Positions 25,201 to 38,000 of a stretch of 64,000 nucleotides of DNA are shown in pieces. This stretch comes from Didymella arachidicola (Eukaryota > Ascomycota > Dothideomycetes > Pleosporales > Didymellaceae). Position numbers and translations under genes: made by a program. The stretch is taken from positions 1,054,001 through 1,118,000 of the forward strand of contig CM049986.1 in the NCBI GenBank assembly GCA_016630955.3. Direction: 5' to 3'. Every line of letters starts with the position of its first letter. Position 1 is the first letter of the stretch. The notes under the pieces are model-generated. The model saw only the letters and a program-made list of their open reading frames with translations, was not told the origin of the DNA and did no database searches.

Positions 25201-26625
25201 AAGCTTCTCCTGGATCATTGGCCGTGACGGTGGTACATAATGTGCCATGTCAACCAGGGCTTGGAAGAGCGAGTCGCTCAGTCCGCAGGAGAAGATGGGA
25301 TCCAGCAGTCGCTCTACGCTCTTCGTGAGCGCTTGTCCCACGGCTGCTGCAATCATGCTGAGACACTGGAATAGTGGGGCCTCGTTCGTGGCTGCCCTGT
25401 TCTTGGCTTTTGCCGTCAATCCTTCCTGGATGAAGCCCAATATGCCCTCGAGGTACGGAGAGATGGCAACTCCGACGGCATTTGCAACCTGGCCGATCGC
25501 CACGAAGGCCTTGTCGCGATCGCGGTCCCTCCGTATGAGTCCCTGCAGGTGCACCATGCACTGGTGGAGGTACTTGGCAGCGAATTCAGTGGGCGAGTAA
25601 CTGGCGAGGCGTGGGATGATCAGGACGACCTCTCTCCGGACGAGGGTGTCCCTATGCTCGCGGTACTTGAGGACCGTCTCAGCCGTCTCCTTGAAGCGTG
25701 CTTCGTTCATAAAGTATGCGCTCTTGTCCAGCAGCTCCTTCATGGTGAGCAGAGAGCCGTGGATAGCTTCGTTGGTGCCAATGTTGAATCCGCGGAAGAT
25801 CTCCTCGTACACCTTGCCGAACCACAGCTGGCGCATGGCCGAGTCGCGCGGGGAGATGATCTCGAAGCAGGCACTGATTGCCTCTGCGGCCGACTCCCTG
25901 ATGAGCACCTTGGGGTCGCGGAGGGCGACCCAGATGACCTCGAAGATCTGTGCAATCCATTGGTACATGAGCGTGGGCGAGTTCTTGGCCAGCTCGCGCA
26001 AGATGAGCACGGCAGCGAAGCGGCGGTTCTCGAGGCGCTCCAGCTGCAGCCATTCCAGCGCGCCCTTGACCTCGGCCTCGACCAGCTCGGCCGTGAGGGT
26101 GCCACCGGGCTTCGCAAGGCGTCCGAGGGCTTTTGCGGCGACCACCATGGACGTCGTGTCCTGGCCGCGCATGACGGCGCGGAGATAGGAGGCGAAGCGC
26201 GTCGTCTTGGTGCCGGCATCGTCGCCGCGGAAGTCGATCAGGGCGTTGAGCGCGTGGATGCCGCCGATGCGCTCGTTGGAGTCGTTCCCGCCGACGATGA
26301 GGCTCGAGATCTTGCCGTAGACTTCGCCGTAGAAGCTGGTGAAGACGGCCGGCGCGAGTTCTGGCAGTGTCAGTGGGCGGGCGCTGGGGGCGGGGGCCTG
26401 CAGTGGCTTGTTGCTGTGCGGGCGGGCTGCTGCTCACCTCGATGCGCCGCCTCGACCGTCTGCCGCAGGTTGTGCGCGCCCTTTTGTCTGATGTCATCGT
26501 GTCTGCGGCCAGTCAGCGGCCAATGCCGGGTGTGAAGGCTGTCGCGTGTGGGAGCTCCCTCACCTGGAGCGGAGCTCTTGGACGATGCGGTCCAGCGCCG
26601 ACGACAGCGCGCTCTGCTGCGCCAT
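19208..26625 (-). CDS. tor: Serine/threonine kinase TOR
   Basis: PI3K-related kinase, the catalytic core of TORC1/TORC2 that couples nutrients to growth. Exons 26625..26564, 26502..26438, 26360..19621 and 19564..19208; phases agree and give 2407 residues, as expected. Order: HEAT repeats over the first ~1200 residues, FAT domain, FRB domain (LWHEQWHEGLEEASRLYFG onward), kinase domain and FATC ending in YIGWCSFW. The kinase has GLGDRHPSNLML (Asp about 2207) and HIDFGD (Asp about 2226). The FRB serine that contacts FKBP-rapamycin is kept in REISFIQSFG (about 1938), so the protein should be rapamycin-sensitive. The small 5' exons are set by phase and by restoring AHRELAPAVFTSFY. The last intron (19565..19620) has a textbook ACTAAC branch point. 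Confidence 0.97.
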
Positions 26626-27070
26626 TGTGTCTGCTTCACCTGAGGCGAGCGGCAGAAGAGGAGGGCAGCTGCAGGCCTTCCATAGGCAGGAAGACGCAGT
26701 GTTGTGTTGGTTTGGTATGGATTGGACGAGGCATTCGCGGTGCTCGAAAGTTACCCACCAGCACGACCGGGGTACAGGCCAAGAAGTGAGTGTGGGTCCT
26801 CCCGCTCACCGAGCTCCCCATTCGGCAGCACTTGTGACGACGAAGCACCTCACTCTCACGGCTCACGACCTGGGCTGGCGGCAGTCGGTACCCCAAAATG
26901 AGACGGACTCCGCTATTTTTCTACTATTAAAAGGCTTCTTGACAAACGTAGGCCGTAGTAAGATGCATCGATTGGGTGCTCTCTGGAGTAGGATATCACA
27001 GGTCTAAGAGAGTATTTGATACCAATAGTGCTTGCCTCCCTTCTCAAGCATCGTGCCTTCATCGCAGCCC
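26626..27070. promoter_or_regulatory. TOR upstream region
   Basis: About 445 bases between the Sec12 stop codon (27071) and the TOR start. It holds the TOR promoter and leader. No specific element can be assigned. Confidence 0.45.
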
Positions 27071-29053
27071 TCACCCAATCACACCCTGCGCAGCAGCCCC
27101 AATCGCACCAGCAATATTGCCAAAGAAGATGCTCTTGAGAATCGTCTCGCCCTCGCCCACCGCCCACATTCCCGCTTCACTAAGCTTCTTCCTCCAATAG
27201 TGCCTCTCCTCCTCGCTCAGCTGCTCCCACTGCTTCGCCTCTGTGTGTTTCCTAACCACCTCATCAGTGCTCTCGTGCACCTCGGTGCTAAGCTCGTTGC
27301 CTTCGGCACCGTGATGAATGACCAACGCCTTCTGCTGAGTTGATGCGTCAGGCGAGGCATGGTGGGGCATATGCAGATGCAACAGATCCTGGATGCGGTG
27401 TACGGTCTTCATCGTGGGTGTGTTTGCATTGTTGAGGGCTGCTTGGTGTCGCTTGTCCCGCGCAAGCTCGCCCATAGGCTTGTACTGTGAGCCCGCATTC
27501 TGGAGGCTGCGTGGTACGATGTGTCTTGTCAGCTCGCCGTGCGGGTCCAGGAAAGACTGTATCATCAGTGCTACTACGCCGACGACCATAGCTATGACGA
27601 GGTATGTAGCGGCGCTGTACAGAATCCTTGTTTGCGCCGTCTGGAGCACATAACGCCCTCCGTACGGTTGCAGCTCAAATGTCTCGACTGAGATGGTGTT
27701 TCCGAGCGATGTGGAGGCCAGACGGAGGTACTGCGGTCCTGCCTTTTGGTCTGCAGGCTGGTCTGGGGGAGCCACAGGCTTGTGGAAGGGCGAGAACACT
27801 GCCTTGGTCATCTGAACCTCATGGACCTGTCTGATGTCAGTGCTTTTCTTCCCGCCTAGTGCTAAGAGCGTACGTTGTCGTAGGTCGCATAGCGGTGAAA
27901 TGAACTCAATGAGTTCCTTGAGCGGCCGTGGAAATCTATCGAGTAAACGTGCAGCGAGATGTCGATCGCGGCTATAGCAATAGCGATCTGATACGCTCCT
28001 GAGGTGTCAGGATCTAGGAGCACGGCGTCCATATCTGTTGCTGCCTTCACACTCTTGGGCAATGTCTTCCGCAGCACGACGCTCGCCGGGCCCTCCTCGT
28101 ACATGTGCACAAGCAGCAATTCTACGCCTGTCCGGCTGGGCTTGTTGACCAACAGGAGCAAATGCTCAGGTGTCAGCCACCGTATGCATCGCAGTTTGGA
28201 ACGCCCCGTCTTCTTTCCGAGGTCTGGTAGTGGGATGGAGTAGAGCTTCCGGCGGGCGTCCTTGGGCTTGGTCTGCGTTGTGCTGATGTTGTGGACAATT
28301 ACATCGTAGTCGAGCACATAAGCAAGCTCGAATTGACCGTCTCCCTTGTCGAAGATGTCAAGGTCGTTGGCCTCTTCGCCCTTTGCGAGCTTGATGCGCT
28401 GCAGGATGTCTTGCGGGTCCCGGGGCTTGTTTGATGTTGCGCTGAAAACCACAATCTCGTTTTCGTCGCCGGCTAGACTGGAGGCGATTGCGCCGATTCG
28501 CCGTGCGGGTGCGCTTGCCGCGGTCCTCTGTGGTGGTGACAGACGGATGAGTCGCTGGTATCCCTCCTTCTTCGCGTTGACGTCGTGCACCGTTGCGAAG
28601 AGCTTCGCCTTGCTCAGATACGAGATGTTCGCATCTGCACCGTCGGTCGCAATCTTCCCCTTAGGAAGCTTGACCTCAAAGGCGCGGAAGTGCTCGTTGT
28701 TGTCCCTGGCGCGGTCCTCTTCGCTGCTGTTGACTCCAGCGTAGAGCAACAAGCCGTCCTTGGTCGCCAGATTTGCGAGACATGTCACCGAGTCGTCCGT
28801 GGAGGCTTCGATTTCGGCGATGGGCTCAACAGTAGGCGCGCGTGTTGCAAAGTCGAAGAGTGTGATCTTGTTCTTCACGCCGTGTCTCCCCCCGCCGCCT
28901 CCACCTCCTACTGCGAGTACGCCGGGTCTGCTGGTCGCGAAGCTGGCGGCAAAGATGGGATAGGAAGCTGCGGGAGTCAGTGCTGGCTCACGTGCTTGGC
29001 GCCGTCATCTGCGACCACTGACTTTGGGCTTTCGAGATCGTAGGGCGCGACAT
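27071..29053 (-). CDS. SEC12: Sec12-type guanine nucleotide exchange factor for Sar1
   Basis: ER membrane protein that loads Sar1 with GTP and starts COPII coat assembly. Exons 29053..29023, 28967..27874 and 27826..27071, 626 residues. The cytosolic part is a WD40-like beta propeller: SYPIFAASFATSRPGVLAVGGGGGGG and NKITLFDF near the start, with the glycine-rich loop typical of Sec12, and ISLHVYSI and SFHRYATYDNVHEVQMTKAVFSP at its end. One transmembrane helix follows (ILYSAATYLVIAMVVGVVAL), then a lumenal tail of about 170 residues. Exons 2 and 3 are secure. Exon 1 (10 codons) is less so: it needs a GTCAGT donor, chosen because it is the only one found that keeps phase with the conserved SYPIFAA start. 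Confidence 0.85.
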
Positions 29054-29832
29054 GATGGAGCTCGGGGTGATGCGCCGCGCTGCCTCGGAGCTGTGAGATT
29101 ATCTGTAGGGTGACGTAGGTTCTGGAACACTAGAGAGTGAGACCAGAGGTGCGCGAGGATAGGGTCGCAAACTATTCTAATGGCAGAGAAGAATGAGGTA
29201 ATGTGTTGCAGAACTAGACTACGACTCGCGCGGTCTTGTTGACGTTTGGTCTGTCCACGTTGCGGGTTGCCGCGCAAGCGCAAGCGCAAGCGTCATTCAT
29301 GATCAGAGGTCCAGGTCAAGCATTGCGCCAGGGCTCCCGCTTCGCTTATCAGCACGCTTTCGCCTTTTCGTGTAGGACCATGCAGGCAACTGCTGCATGT
29401 AGTGAAGAAAGTGATGCAAGTCACAAAATACTTTATCCTTCTAAGCCTATAACAGAGTGCACCTCGCTGCCCATCAGCTGGTCACTTCGCCTCATCTCAT
29501 CGACTGATCGCGTGGTCGCCCACTTCCACTATACCTACCCTGGCTTTTGCCTTTTCTGCTCGTTCCTACCCATATCCTCCTCTTCCCAAAGGATATCCTC
29601 TGCCCTAGACAAGACACGTACGCCGAATCAACCCAACCGCCTGAGGCATCCACCGAACCGTCTTTATCAACAAAAAACGCCAGGGGGGTGTGCCACATAA
29701 TGCTCGCTAAACGAAGAAAACGGAAATGGGAATCCAATGCCTTTAAAGAAAGAGAAGCTATCTATGTTCGTTTGGTTGATGGGTAGCAAGCCCCATCTTC
29801 TGACGAGATTCCGTGAACATGTCACAGCCATC
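29054..29832. other. Intergenic region upstream of SEC12, no gene seen
   Basis: Contains the SEC12 promoter and the importin 3' flank. A 154-codon open frame on the plus strand (29236-29700) is Ser/Arg-rich, overlaps other frames and has no recognisable domain. Confidence 0.55.
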
Positions 29833-32800
29833 CTACTGCTGAGGCAAGCCGGGCTGGCCGTTGGCTGCTGCGGCGGCGGCCGCTGCCTGGGCCTGTGCAA
29901 TAACGTCGGCCTGGTGAACAGCGCCCTGGACCACTTGCTGCTCCTCGGGATTGAGGTTCTTGGTAAGATTCTCGTACAGCGCGGGCTGCTCTTGTTGAAG
30001 TTCTGTGTCCTGTCAGTTTTGTTACGCTCCTAAGATCCACAAGACTTACGGAGCAGGGCGTGCTTGAACATGGCGTACGGCTCGACCTTGTCCAGAGGTG
30101 TTTCGAGAAGGCTCTCCTCCTCGAGCTCGTCATCGTCGTCGTCGTCATCGACACCGCCGAACTTCTGAGCCTCTTCATTCAGGAACTCAAGGTAAGCCGC
30201 GCTCTCGTCCTTGATCTCCTCTTCGTCGGCTTCGTTGTTCCAGTCGGCTTCTTGTTCCCATTCCTCGTCTTCCTCATCATCCTCGTACTCGTTGGCGAAG
30301 TCGAAGTTGTCTTCCCTCTTAGCCTCCTCGCGGTTCTTGAGGGCGGCCGGCAAGGTCTGGAACAATCGCACAACACCCTGCAGCAAGCGTGGCCATCCCT
30401 GCTGGACGCTGACAGGCACGCTCTGGGCGTTCAAGGTGAGAAGTGCGCAGATAGCGGAGATGCACAGCTTCTTGTCGTGAACTCTCGTAAAGTTGTCGAT
30501 GCTAGAGAACCACAAGCTGAAGAACTTGTTTGTCCAACCATTGCCTTCGAGGACATGGAGAGCAAGGGCAGGGTTGTAGTAGATGCTGTTGATGATGACT
30601 TCCATCAAGTGGATGCGAAGGGACTTTACCTTAGGCTCATCGTTAGTCAGCACTTGCATAGCAAGCGAAAGGAACTCAGGGACGTAGTCATCGACATGAC
30701 CGCGCATGTTAAGCATGATGATTTCAGCAAGCTTGCATCCGCAGATGCGGTCAACACCTCCAACCTTGTCGTCCTTGAAGATGGTGCGAACCATGTCGAC
30801 CATAGCGTCAAGGTAAGCCCGGTTCTGGACGAGGGTCTGGGTTCCGTAGTTGACAAAGTTCTCCAGAGCAGGCAGCATGTCTAAATAAAGTCAGCCAAAG
30901 CAGCTGGTCACATGTATCGACGACCTTACCTTCGAGGTAGAGTTCGGCGCCAGCCTTGAATGTCCTGTGGATAAGCTCGAAAGCTTGCCACATGGTTGGC
31001 GAGATGCTCTTGGCAGCGAATGTGCAGCTGTCGATGATCTCGAAGACCTCGTTATACAAGTCTATGAAAAGATTAACATGTGATTTCTTGCGGCTGAGTC
31101 GATGATATCGCATACCGTAGAGCTTGTTCTCAAGCGTGATCGTGATGACAGGCATGAGAATAGTCTCGAGGTGCAGAAGAACGTCCGGTGTGCTCTCGAG
31201 CGTGAGAATCAGGGTACCGATGGTCTGCAGAACGCCAAGGGCTGTTATGCTCTTCTCGTCCAAGAAGTCGCCGTATTCGCTGTCATCGCCCTTCTCCTGG
31301 TTCCTCGACACGAGCTCACGGACGATGCGGAGATAAGTATCGCGGAGCTGTTCACTGAGAGCGACCGCAAACGGCGTCAATTCTGGTGCGAAGACCTCAA
31401 CGAAGTCCTCCATAACATTGGCAAGGGCGTCCACATCGACCTCATTTGCCAACTTGAGAAGCTGCTGCATGACCTGGGGGATATTCGTCTTCATGTTGGT
31501 TCGAATAACGTCGTGACGGATCAGGGGCTGAAGAGCAAGAGCGGCGGCTACGCGGACAGGGAGACAAGGGTCTGCCATGCACTCGAGGATGTTGCGGTAG
31601 ATGATGATCAGGTTGTTGGGATCCTTGAAGTCGAGCTGCTCGAACTTCTCAAGGGTGTCGCAGGCGCGCGCACGGAGGAAGCCCTGCTGAGCACGGAACT
31701 CGGGGAAGACATGGCGGACGAAGAAGTACTCGACCTGGTCGGCGATGGGACTCTTCTTGCCCAGAATGACACCAGAAAGTGTCCCAATCATGCGCAGCGC
31801 GCCCTCCTTTTCTCTGGGGTTCTTCTCGCCCTCTGGTGCAGCCTCGTATCGGTTGACAACCTCGTTGATGTAGTTGAGAATAGTGAAAGTGGTCTTCCTA
31901 CGGCTCTTTGTGAGTGTGACCAAGAAATTTGTAGCAGCAACATCAGGCGCGGTAACGTCTTCGTAAAAGTTGAGCTTGCGATGCAGATATTCCTGCGGCT
32001 CCTCGTCGAAAAGCTCGATATCCTCGTCTGATTGGCAAAGAACCGGGAAGATCAGGTGGGAGATGAGGTTGTCGGTGTGGGGCTTGAGTAGAGTCCACAT
32101 GGACTTGGGCTTGATGCATTCGTCCAAGAAGTTCAGGGTGTAGTACAGACTGGCCTTCGAGAGCCAGACTTGCTTTCCAACCCACTTCTCGATCTGCTGG
32201 AGGTAGATCTTGAGGATCTCGGGGGCGAAGTTTGCGATGAAGTTCTTGGCAACCTCGGTGTAATCGACTTCGTTGTTTTTGCCCAATGCAGATGGGTTGC
32301 CGTATCTGTGTCGATTAGCTCGCGTTCCTTGACCCACATATGCAGCACGCACCTGACGTAAAGGCGATTCAAGTTCGCGTATGACCACTTCTTTGCTTTC
32401 CACCAGTGGTTGACCTCACGCTCGTCCAGGTCCTCGACCATAGATGCCTCTGGTGGCTCTTTGCCGACAACCGTCAAGAAGAGTGTGCACCATCCGACCA
32501 TAGTCTGCTGTTCGCGGAGAGAGGCGGGGAGGTCGAACTATGTCCCTGTCAGCGCTTTTTGTCATTTTCTTTCAGCTCTGATTTCTTACGTAGATGGCGT
32601 GCTTGTAGACCTTCAGCACAGTGCGGAGGATCTCTCCAGCCTCCAGGCTTGTCTCGCCGGCCAATGAGTTGCCAATGTTCAGCAATTGCGGGAAGGACAT
32701 GGCGACAATCTTGTCAAAGTCTGCCCTGTTCTCTCCAGACTTGAACCGGTAGATCTTGCAGATGGCCAACAGACACTGCACACCGGCGAAGACGGACGCA

Positions 32801-33328
32801 ATATCTCCAGCATTCAGCAGCTGGATGGTGATGTCGAGGAAGTTGGGCCATTTTGACGGGAAGTCGTATGCGAGGATCTTCTGTAGGGTGGGGATGAGTT
32901 GTAGGCGAATCTGCGGCGGCGAGGCAACGAGGACAGGGACGAGGCGGTCGCGGAAAGATGTCTTCTCGTCCTCGGGGATCGGCTTGGCCTGGCTATACTC
33001 CTCCACCGGCGACCAGCCCTTGGAGACACGGTTCTTGAGGTAGACAACAGCTGCATCACGCGTCAGCTCACGAGGCCTTGGAATAGAATACTTGCGCCGC
33101 CTTACTCGACAGTCGGATCGCAGGCTCCTGTTCCCGCTCGAGCACGTTCAGCAGCCCGTCGGTGAAGCCTGGTTGCTCCTCGGCCTACACGTTTGTCAGT
33201 GCCCGCCAGGATGCGCCGATTGCCAGTGGCACACGCACATGCTTCAAGTCCAGCTCAGCTTGCTGGCGAATCGCAGCATTAGGATCGAGCGTGGCCTGGA
33301 TGCGGTCACGAAGGCCCGCAGCGTCCAT
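29833..33328 (-). CDS. SXM1: Importin-beta family karyopherin (Nmd5/Sxm1, importin-7/8-like)
   Basis: Nuclear import receptor; yeast relatives carry ribosomal proteins, La protein and stress factors into the nucleus. Eight exons: 33328..33239, 33184..33106, 33050..32590, 32537..32353, 32305..31116, 31061..30930, 30880..30050, 30002..29833, giving 1045 residues, the family length. The importin-beta N-terminal domain lies in about residues 20-100 (IRQQAELDLKHAEEQPGF, IRLSTVVYLKNRVSKGW); HEAT repeats fill the rest. A strongly acidic stretch near the C terminus (residues about 900-980) is typical of this subgroup, which binds Ran and basic cargo. The tail is Gln/Ala-rich. The intron 31062..31115 is 54 nt and in frame, so it is easily missed; splicing restores ENKLYDLYNEVFEII. 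Fungi often have one gene where yeast has NMD5 and SXM1. Confidence 0.93.
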
Positions 33329-35078
33329 GGTCGCGATAAGAAGGTGCGGCGGCGTAAGTGTGCCTCGTGCAGCTGTCCGATCGAGGGTTCAGGGTCGGTG
33401 CGTGCGGTATGGGTGGTGGTGGGGGTAGCAGGTTACGGCGGAGGCCTGAGCTGCACGCTTTGCTTCCAGCACGGCAGGGCAGGATTAATGGCGTGGAAAA
33501 TAGTGCGTAGAAACAACACGCTTATGTGTGTCTCGAATTCTGCGCCCTTACGACTTGCGTCCGGCTTGTGGCAGGCGAGAGAGAATGCGTTTCTCCCCTC
33601 CTCAAAAAGTTGGTGGGTCTTGACGAGGCTTCTCTCAAAGGCGCTAGCTTGCCGGCGCGGTGAGGGCACAACGTGGCTGGGGCGCAACAACACGAGCCAG
33701 CGCCATCTGTCACTGGCTGTAGTAGACTTTGGTGCATGAGAGTGATTTCTATATCTCTTGTTGCGCGTTGTCTGGGGTTCATCTGACAGAAGGTCTCCAG
33801 CATGAATCCAAGCGCAGCAACTGCTCTATAGTCAACAACGTCGCAGGACCCCTCAAAGTGTGTCATGCCACGTTTTCCATCTGCTCTTGCCCCGCGGTTG
33901 AGATCGGTAATCGGTACCTGCAGGGTGCAAGTCATGGTGCACACCTTCTGTCAGATGAAGCTACACAACGCGCAACGAGATCAAACAATCTCAAGCGGGA
34001 GACTACATGGAAGAGCAGGAGTTTGTCGGAGGCTTTCATATGTAGTGGGACCAGACTCTGTGAATGGGCGCACATGTGACATCGACTCATGAAAGGACAA
34101 GCTTAGGAAAACAGTATTCGGTTGGGAATGCCGTTGCAGTATGATGCCAGCATTTTCCTGCAGGACTTACTTCTTCTATGGAAAAGCAATGTCTGTCGCC
34201 TATGTCCGGTAGACATTGCTTGTTATCCACCATAGACCTCGATATTCAACCCATCTGCAGAGACATGCATGGCCGCCAACTGCAGGCAACTGAGACATGG
34301 TCAAAGACCACCACCGTCACCAGCAGCTCAAGACAGCGAGGGTACGTGGCGACCTCCCAGTCGATAGCATACCTGGGTAATATATTTTTCATGGTTCGAC
34401 ACCGCCACTCTGCACACGTAGAAGGCCTGACAGCGGTTGCAGCCTTGCACGACGTTCGATGGCCACAGCACCAGCGATCATGGCTTCCACATGGGCGTCA
34501 AATCTCCGTCACTGCATTCCACCTACATATGTATGCAGACTCGCTCCATGCTGTGCACTTGCTGACATCACATTACAACGCTCGCTCTGCCTTACATACA
34601 AGGCTCATTTCACCTGCAGGTGTCAGTAAAGCCGATCGGCATCTAGCTCACAGTTGTACCACCTCGGTTGCCTACGACGACCTATCAAGACATGTCTTTT
34701 CAGCCACTCGCTCACACAAAACGTTGAGTCGCCTCATTACCTAAATCTGCAAGAAGGTTTTACTGACGTTCATGCCGTGCCTGTCACATCGATCCTCGTG
34801 TCAGCCATGCGCGCTACGGCTCCAGACTTGCATTGATGATCCATGTGTATAATACATGCCGTGTATGTTATGCCATTGTCGACACGTCTCCTGGGGTGTC
34901 GCCCAAGATCCATGTCCGCATGAAGTCTCGCACCTTCAAGGATGAATCTTGGGTTTCTGTGGGTTTCTTCGGCATCCTTAGGCCTCAAGCCAAGCTCGGC
35001 ATCAACACGCAGTCCCGAAACACACTTACGGTTCACCAACACCGGCGCTTGCAGATCCGTGTGAAACATCGTTCCGGC
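33329..35078. other. Intergenic region between importin and SKI2, no secure gene
   Basis: About 1.75 kb. It contains the importin promoter and SKI2 3' flank. A 188-codon plus-strand frame (34178-34744) has no domain or family resemblance and is probably chance. An 11-bp inverted repeat lies at 34184-34221. Confidence 0.5.
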
Positions 35079-38000
35079 TTACAGATACAGACTCGCACAG
35101 TTACAGATGTCGCTGTTCCACCCGTTAGCCTACAGATCACGATTGCAAACAAGCATGCATGTCCATGTTTGCGAACGGAAGCGAACAAAACGTACCGTTT
35201 GATGAGTTCCTGGCATGTCCCCATTTTCTGGAACAAAGTTGGGTCGCCGATGATTCGCGCTGCGTTCTTGACCTCGCGACACGTCTCATCCAGACGCGTA
35301 ATGACCCGCACGATGGTGCCCTCCATGACATCCGTCAGGTCTGTAATGCGGTTGAACGACATACCACGGGCCCACTCGTAGACCACCTCAACCATGCCAA
35401 AGCGAGGCTTTGATACAAAGTCGTTGGAGTCGTCGGCAGAGAGGATGACCTGGTGTTCGGTCTGAACCTTATTGACCTTCTCGGAAATCTCCACAATTTT
35501 AGCGACCCCACGTTCGAGTGACTTGGTCAATGTAGCCTCGGTGTCGGTCTTTTCTTGGAACACAAAGGCAGACAGTAGGGCGACGATTTCTTCGGGCTCA
35601 TACTCGGCTAGGACGTTCTCGAGGACGAGCTCAGTGAGGACAAGCTCGTCAGCGGAGTGGATCTGATTTTGCATGTGAGCGACGGAATGAAGCAGGGATC
35701 AGTGAACTCACCTCGCATGCCACCTTGCCCTTCAACTCTACTCGTGAACCTTCATCAATGAAGCCGAGTTCGCGAAGCACCTGTATCCTCTGCTCGTAAT
35801 CGGGGAGCAGCTGAAGATTCTGGTCGGACATGAGTTGGCGGATAGCAAGGATATTCTCCTTGATAACCCATTGGTCGTGTTCCATTGAGAACTTATCTGT
35901 TAGCACATGTCAAGCTCGATAGGCATGAGCGAACTTACATGTTTCATGAAGTTGGGACACTGCAGACACTCCTTGTGTACAGCATCCTGGCCTTGCTTAC
36001 GTCTTGCGTCCTGAGTCTCACGGAACTGAAGGTTCTTGATACGGCTGTAGTCGTACTCATCCCAATCTTCGTAGTTCCAAGATGTGCACAGAGGGATGAA
36101 CTGGTCTTGTGCCAGCTTCATCAGATCCTTCTTCTTGGTGAGGTTCTGAGTCGTCTCGGGTATGTCGATTGTAGTCTTTGTGAAACACTCAACATCGTTC
36201 AGAGGGATATATGCGGTCTTTAGAATCATGTACTTTGGGCTTGTTGGCAAACTGCGGAAGAATCTCGCAAACTCCGCAACGTAGGGAAGCAGATCATCAG
36301 GCTTTCGTTCTAGATTTTGTGCAATCTCTAGGACTTTGACAGTAGGCTCGTTGCCTTTGCTCGGTCCATCTTGGAGAAGCATACCCACCGTGCGCATGTT
36401 GTCTTTCTTATAGACAATGAGTCGATGCTTGCTGAACACACGGCGACCCAATGGATTGCCGAGAAGACTGAGATGTGTCTCATTCGTAAGTTTCTTGTAG
36501 TCTTCACATGCTTGATGGCATGCTTCTAGATCGACATCGCAGATCTTGCAGGGCTCACGCTTGACTTTCTCCAGATCAGCTTCTGAGAGCTTGACTTTTT
36601 TTTCGTGTTCTGGGAGCAAAGCCTGAGTAGCATTCTCACTGAAGCTGCGCTTGATCATCTCCTCGATCTTCAGGGCTTCGACACGCAGCAGATTCAGCAT
36701 CATGTTGTAAGTCAGCCTGAACTGCGATCGCAGTTTCGTCGGCTCTCCCAACATCATCTGTCGCAGCCGCGCCGCTGGTGGCGCTTCATCGGCACCTGGT
36801 GCGCAGATGATTACTGTTCCAACAGTGTCAAGACCTCTTCGCCCAGCACGTCCAGCCATTTGTGTGTACTCGCCAGGGAGGAGATCACGGAACTCCCTCC
36901 CGTCGTGTTTTCGGAAGCCGGAAAATACGACGGTCCTGGTCGGCAGGTTGAGACCCATGGCAAAGGTCTCTGTTGCGAAGAGCACCTTGACAAGGGTTTT
37001 TGCGAACAATATCTCCACAACCTCCTTGACGATTGGTAGCATACCACCATGATGGACGGCGATACCTCGGCTGAGTAACTCTCGGAGCTTCTTGATCTGT
37101 GGTAAGTCACGGTCCTCGAGACTCAGTCTGGCCAAAGACTTCTCGATGGTCATATGGATAGCGCTCTTCTCAGCAGCCGTGCAATAGTCGATATTCGACA
37201 ATGCATCCGCGTTTTCCTCGCAGCGTTTTTTCGAAAAAACGAAGATACATGCTGGAAGCAACTCCTTTTGTCGCAGATGTTGAATGAGGTGCACCCAGAT
37301 ATTTCGGTCTTGAGCGGCTGTGGTTCGGCCACCACCGCGACCTGTCCTAGCAATATTGCCATGGCCCCGACTAGCCGGCGGTCCGCCGCCACGTCCGCCG
37401 GCACCACCGCGGCCACCATTCTGCTGGCCCCGTCCGCGCTGGTTTCGTCCGCCCCTTGCAGGGGGACTGCCACGACCACTACCGCCCCTCCCTACTGGCG
37501 CATCCTTCGCGACTGGAGGCGCTTTGACCTTGTCTTTGCCCGAGAGTGCATCGTTCGCGTCCTTCCATCCATTGTCGATGAACTTTTTGTCGGCCGAGAC
37601 TATCTTATGCATACCCTTGCCGGCCCACAAGTAGTGTTCAAGTGGAATAGGACGCTTGGGCGTTGAGATAACGTAGATGTCTTTCTTCTTGGTTCTTCCA
37701 ACCCACGATGCAAATTCGTAGGTATTGGGCACAGTAGCCGAGAGCAGAATGAGCGTCACATGCTCGGGAAGCATGATGATCACTTCTTCCCAGACTACAC
37801 CGCGCTCCAAATCGTTGACGTAGTGAACCTCATCAAAGATGACAAATTCGACATCTCTGATAAGATCTGCTCCCCGATACAGCATACTTCGGAGAATCTC
37901 TGTGGTCATGATGAGACAACTAGCCTCTGGTCTGATTTGCACATCTCCAGTAAGAATGCCAACATCATCGAACGTCTGGCGGAAGTCACGGAACTTCTGG

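Noticed and set aside
25549..26535. 328-codon plus-strand open frame opposite the TOR N terminus
   Set aside because: Shadow of TOR; the TOR frame with its introns explains the sequence.
30060..30884. 274-codon hydrophobic plus-strand open frame
   Set aside because: Reverse reading of the acidic importin C terminus; the apparent membrane helices come from complementing Glu/Asp codons.
31102..32031. 309-codon plus-strand open frame opposite the importin gene
   Set aside because: Antisense shadow of a conserved HEAT-repeat coding region; no family match.
34178..34744. 188-codon plus-strand open frame between importin and SKI2
   Set aside because: No domain, low-information composition, no splice context; likely chance.
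35033..35100. Longer SKI2 C terminus by reading through the donor at 35195
   Set aside because: Splicing to 35112 gives the conserved Ski2 ending; the read-through tail has no similarity.
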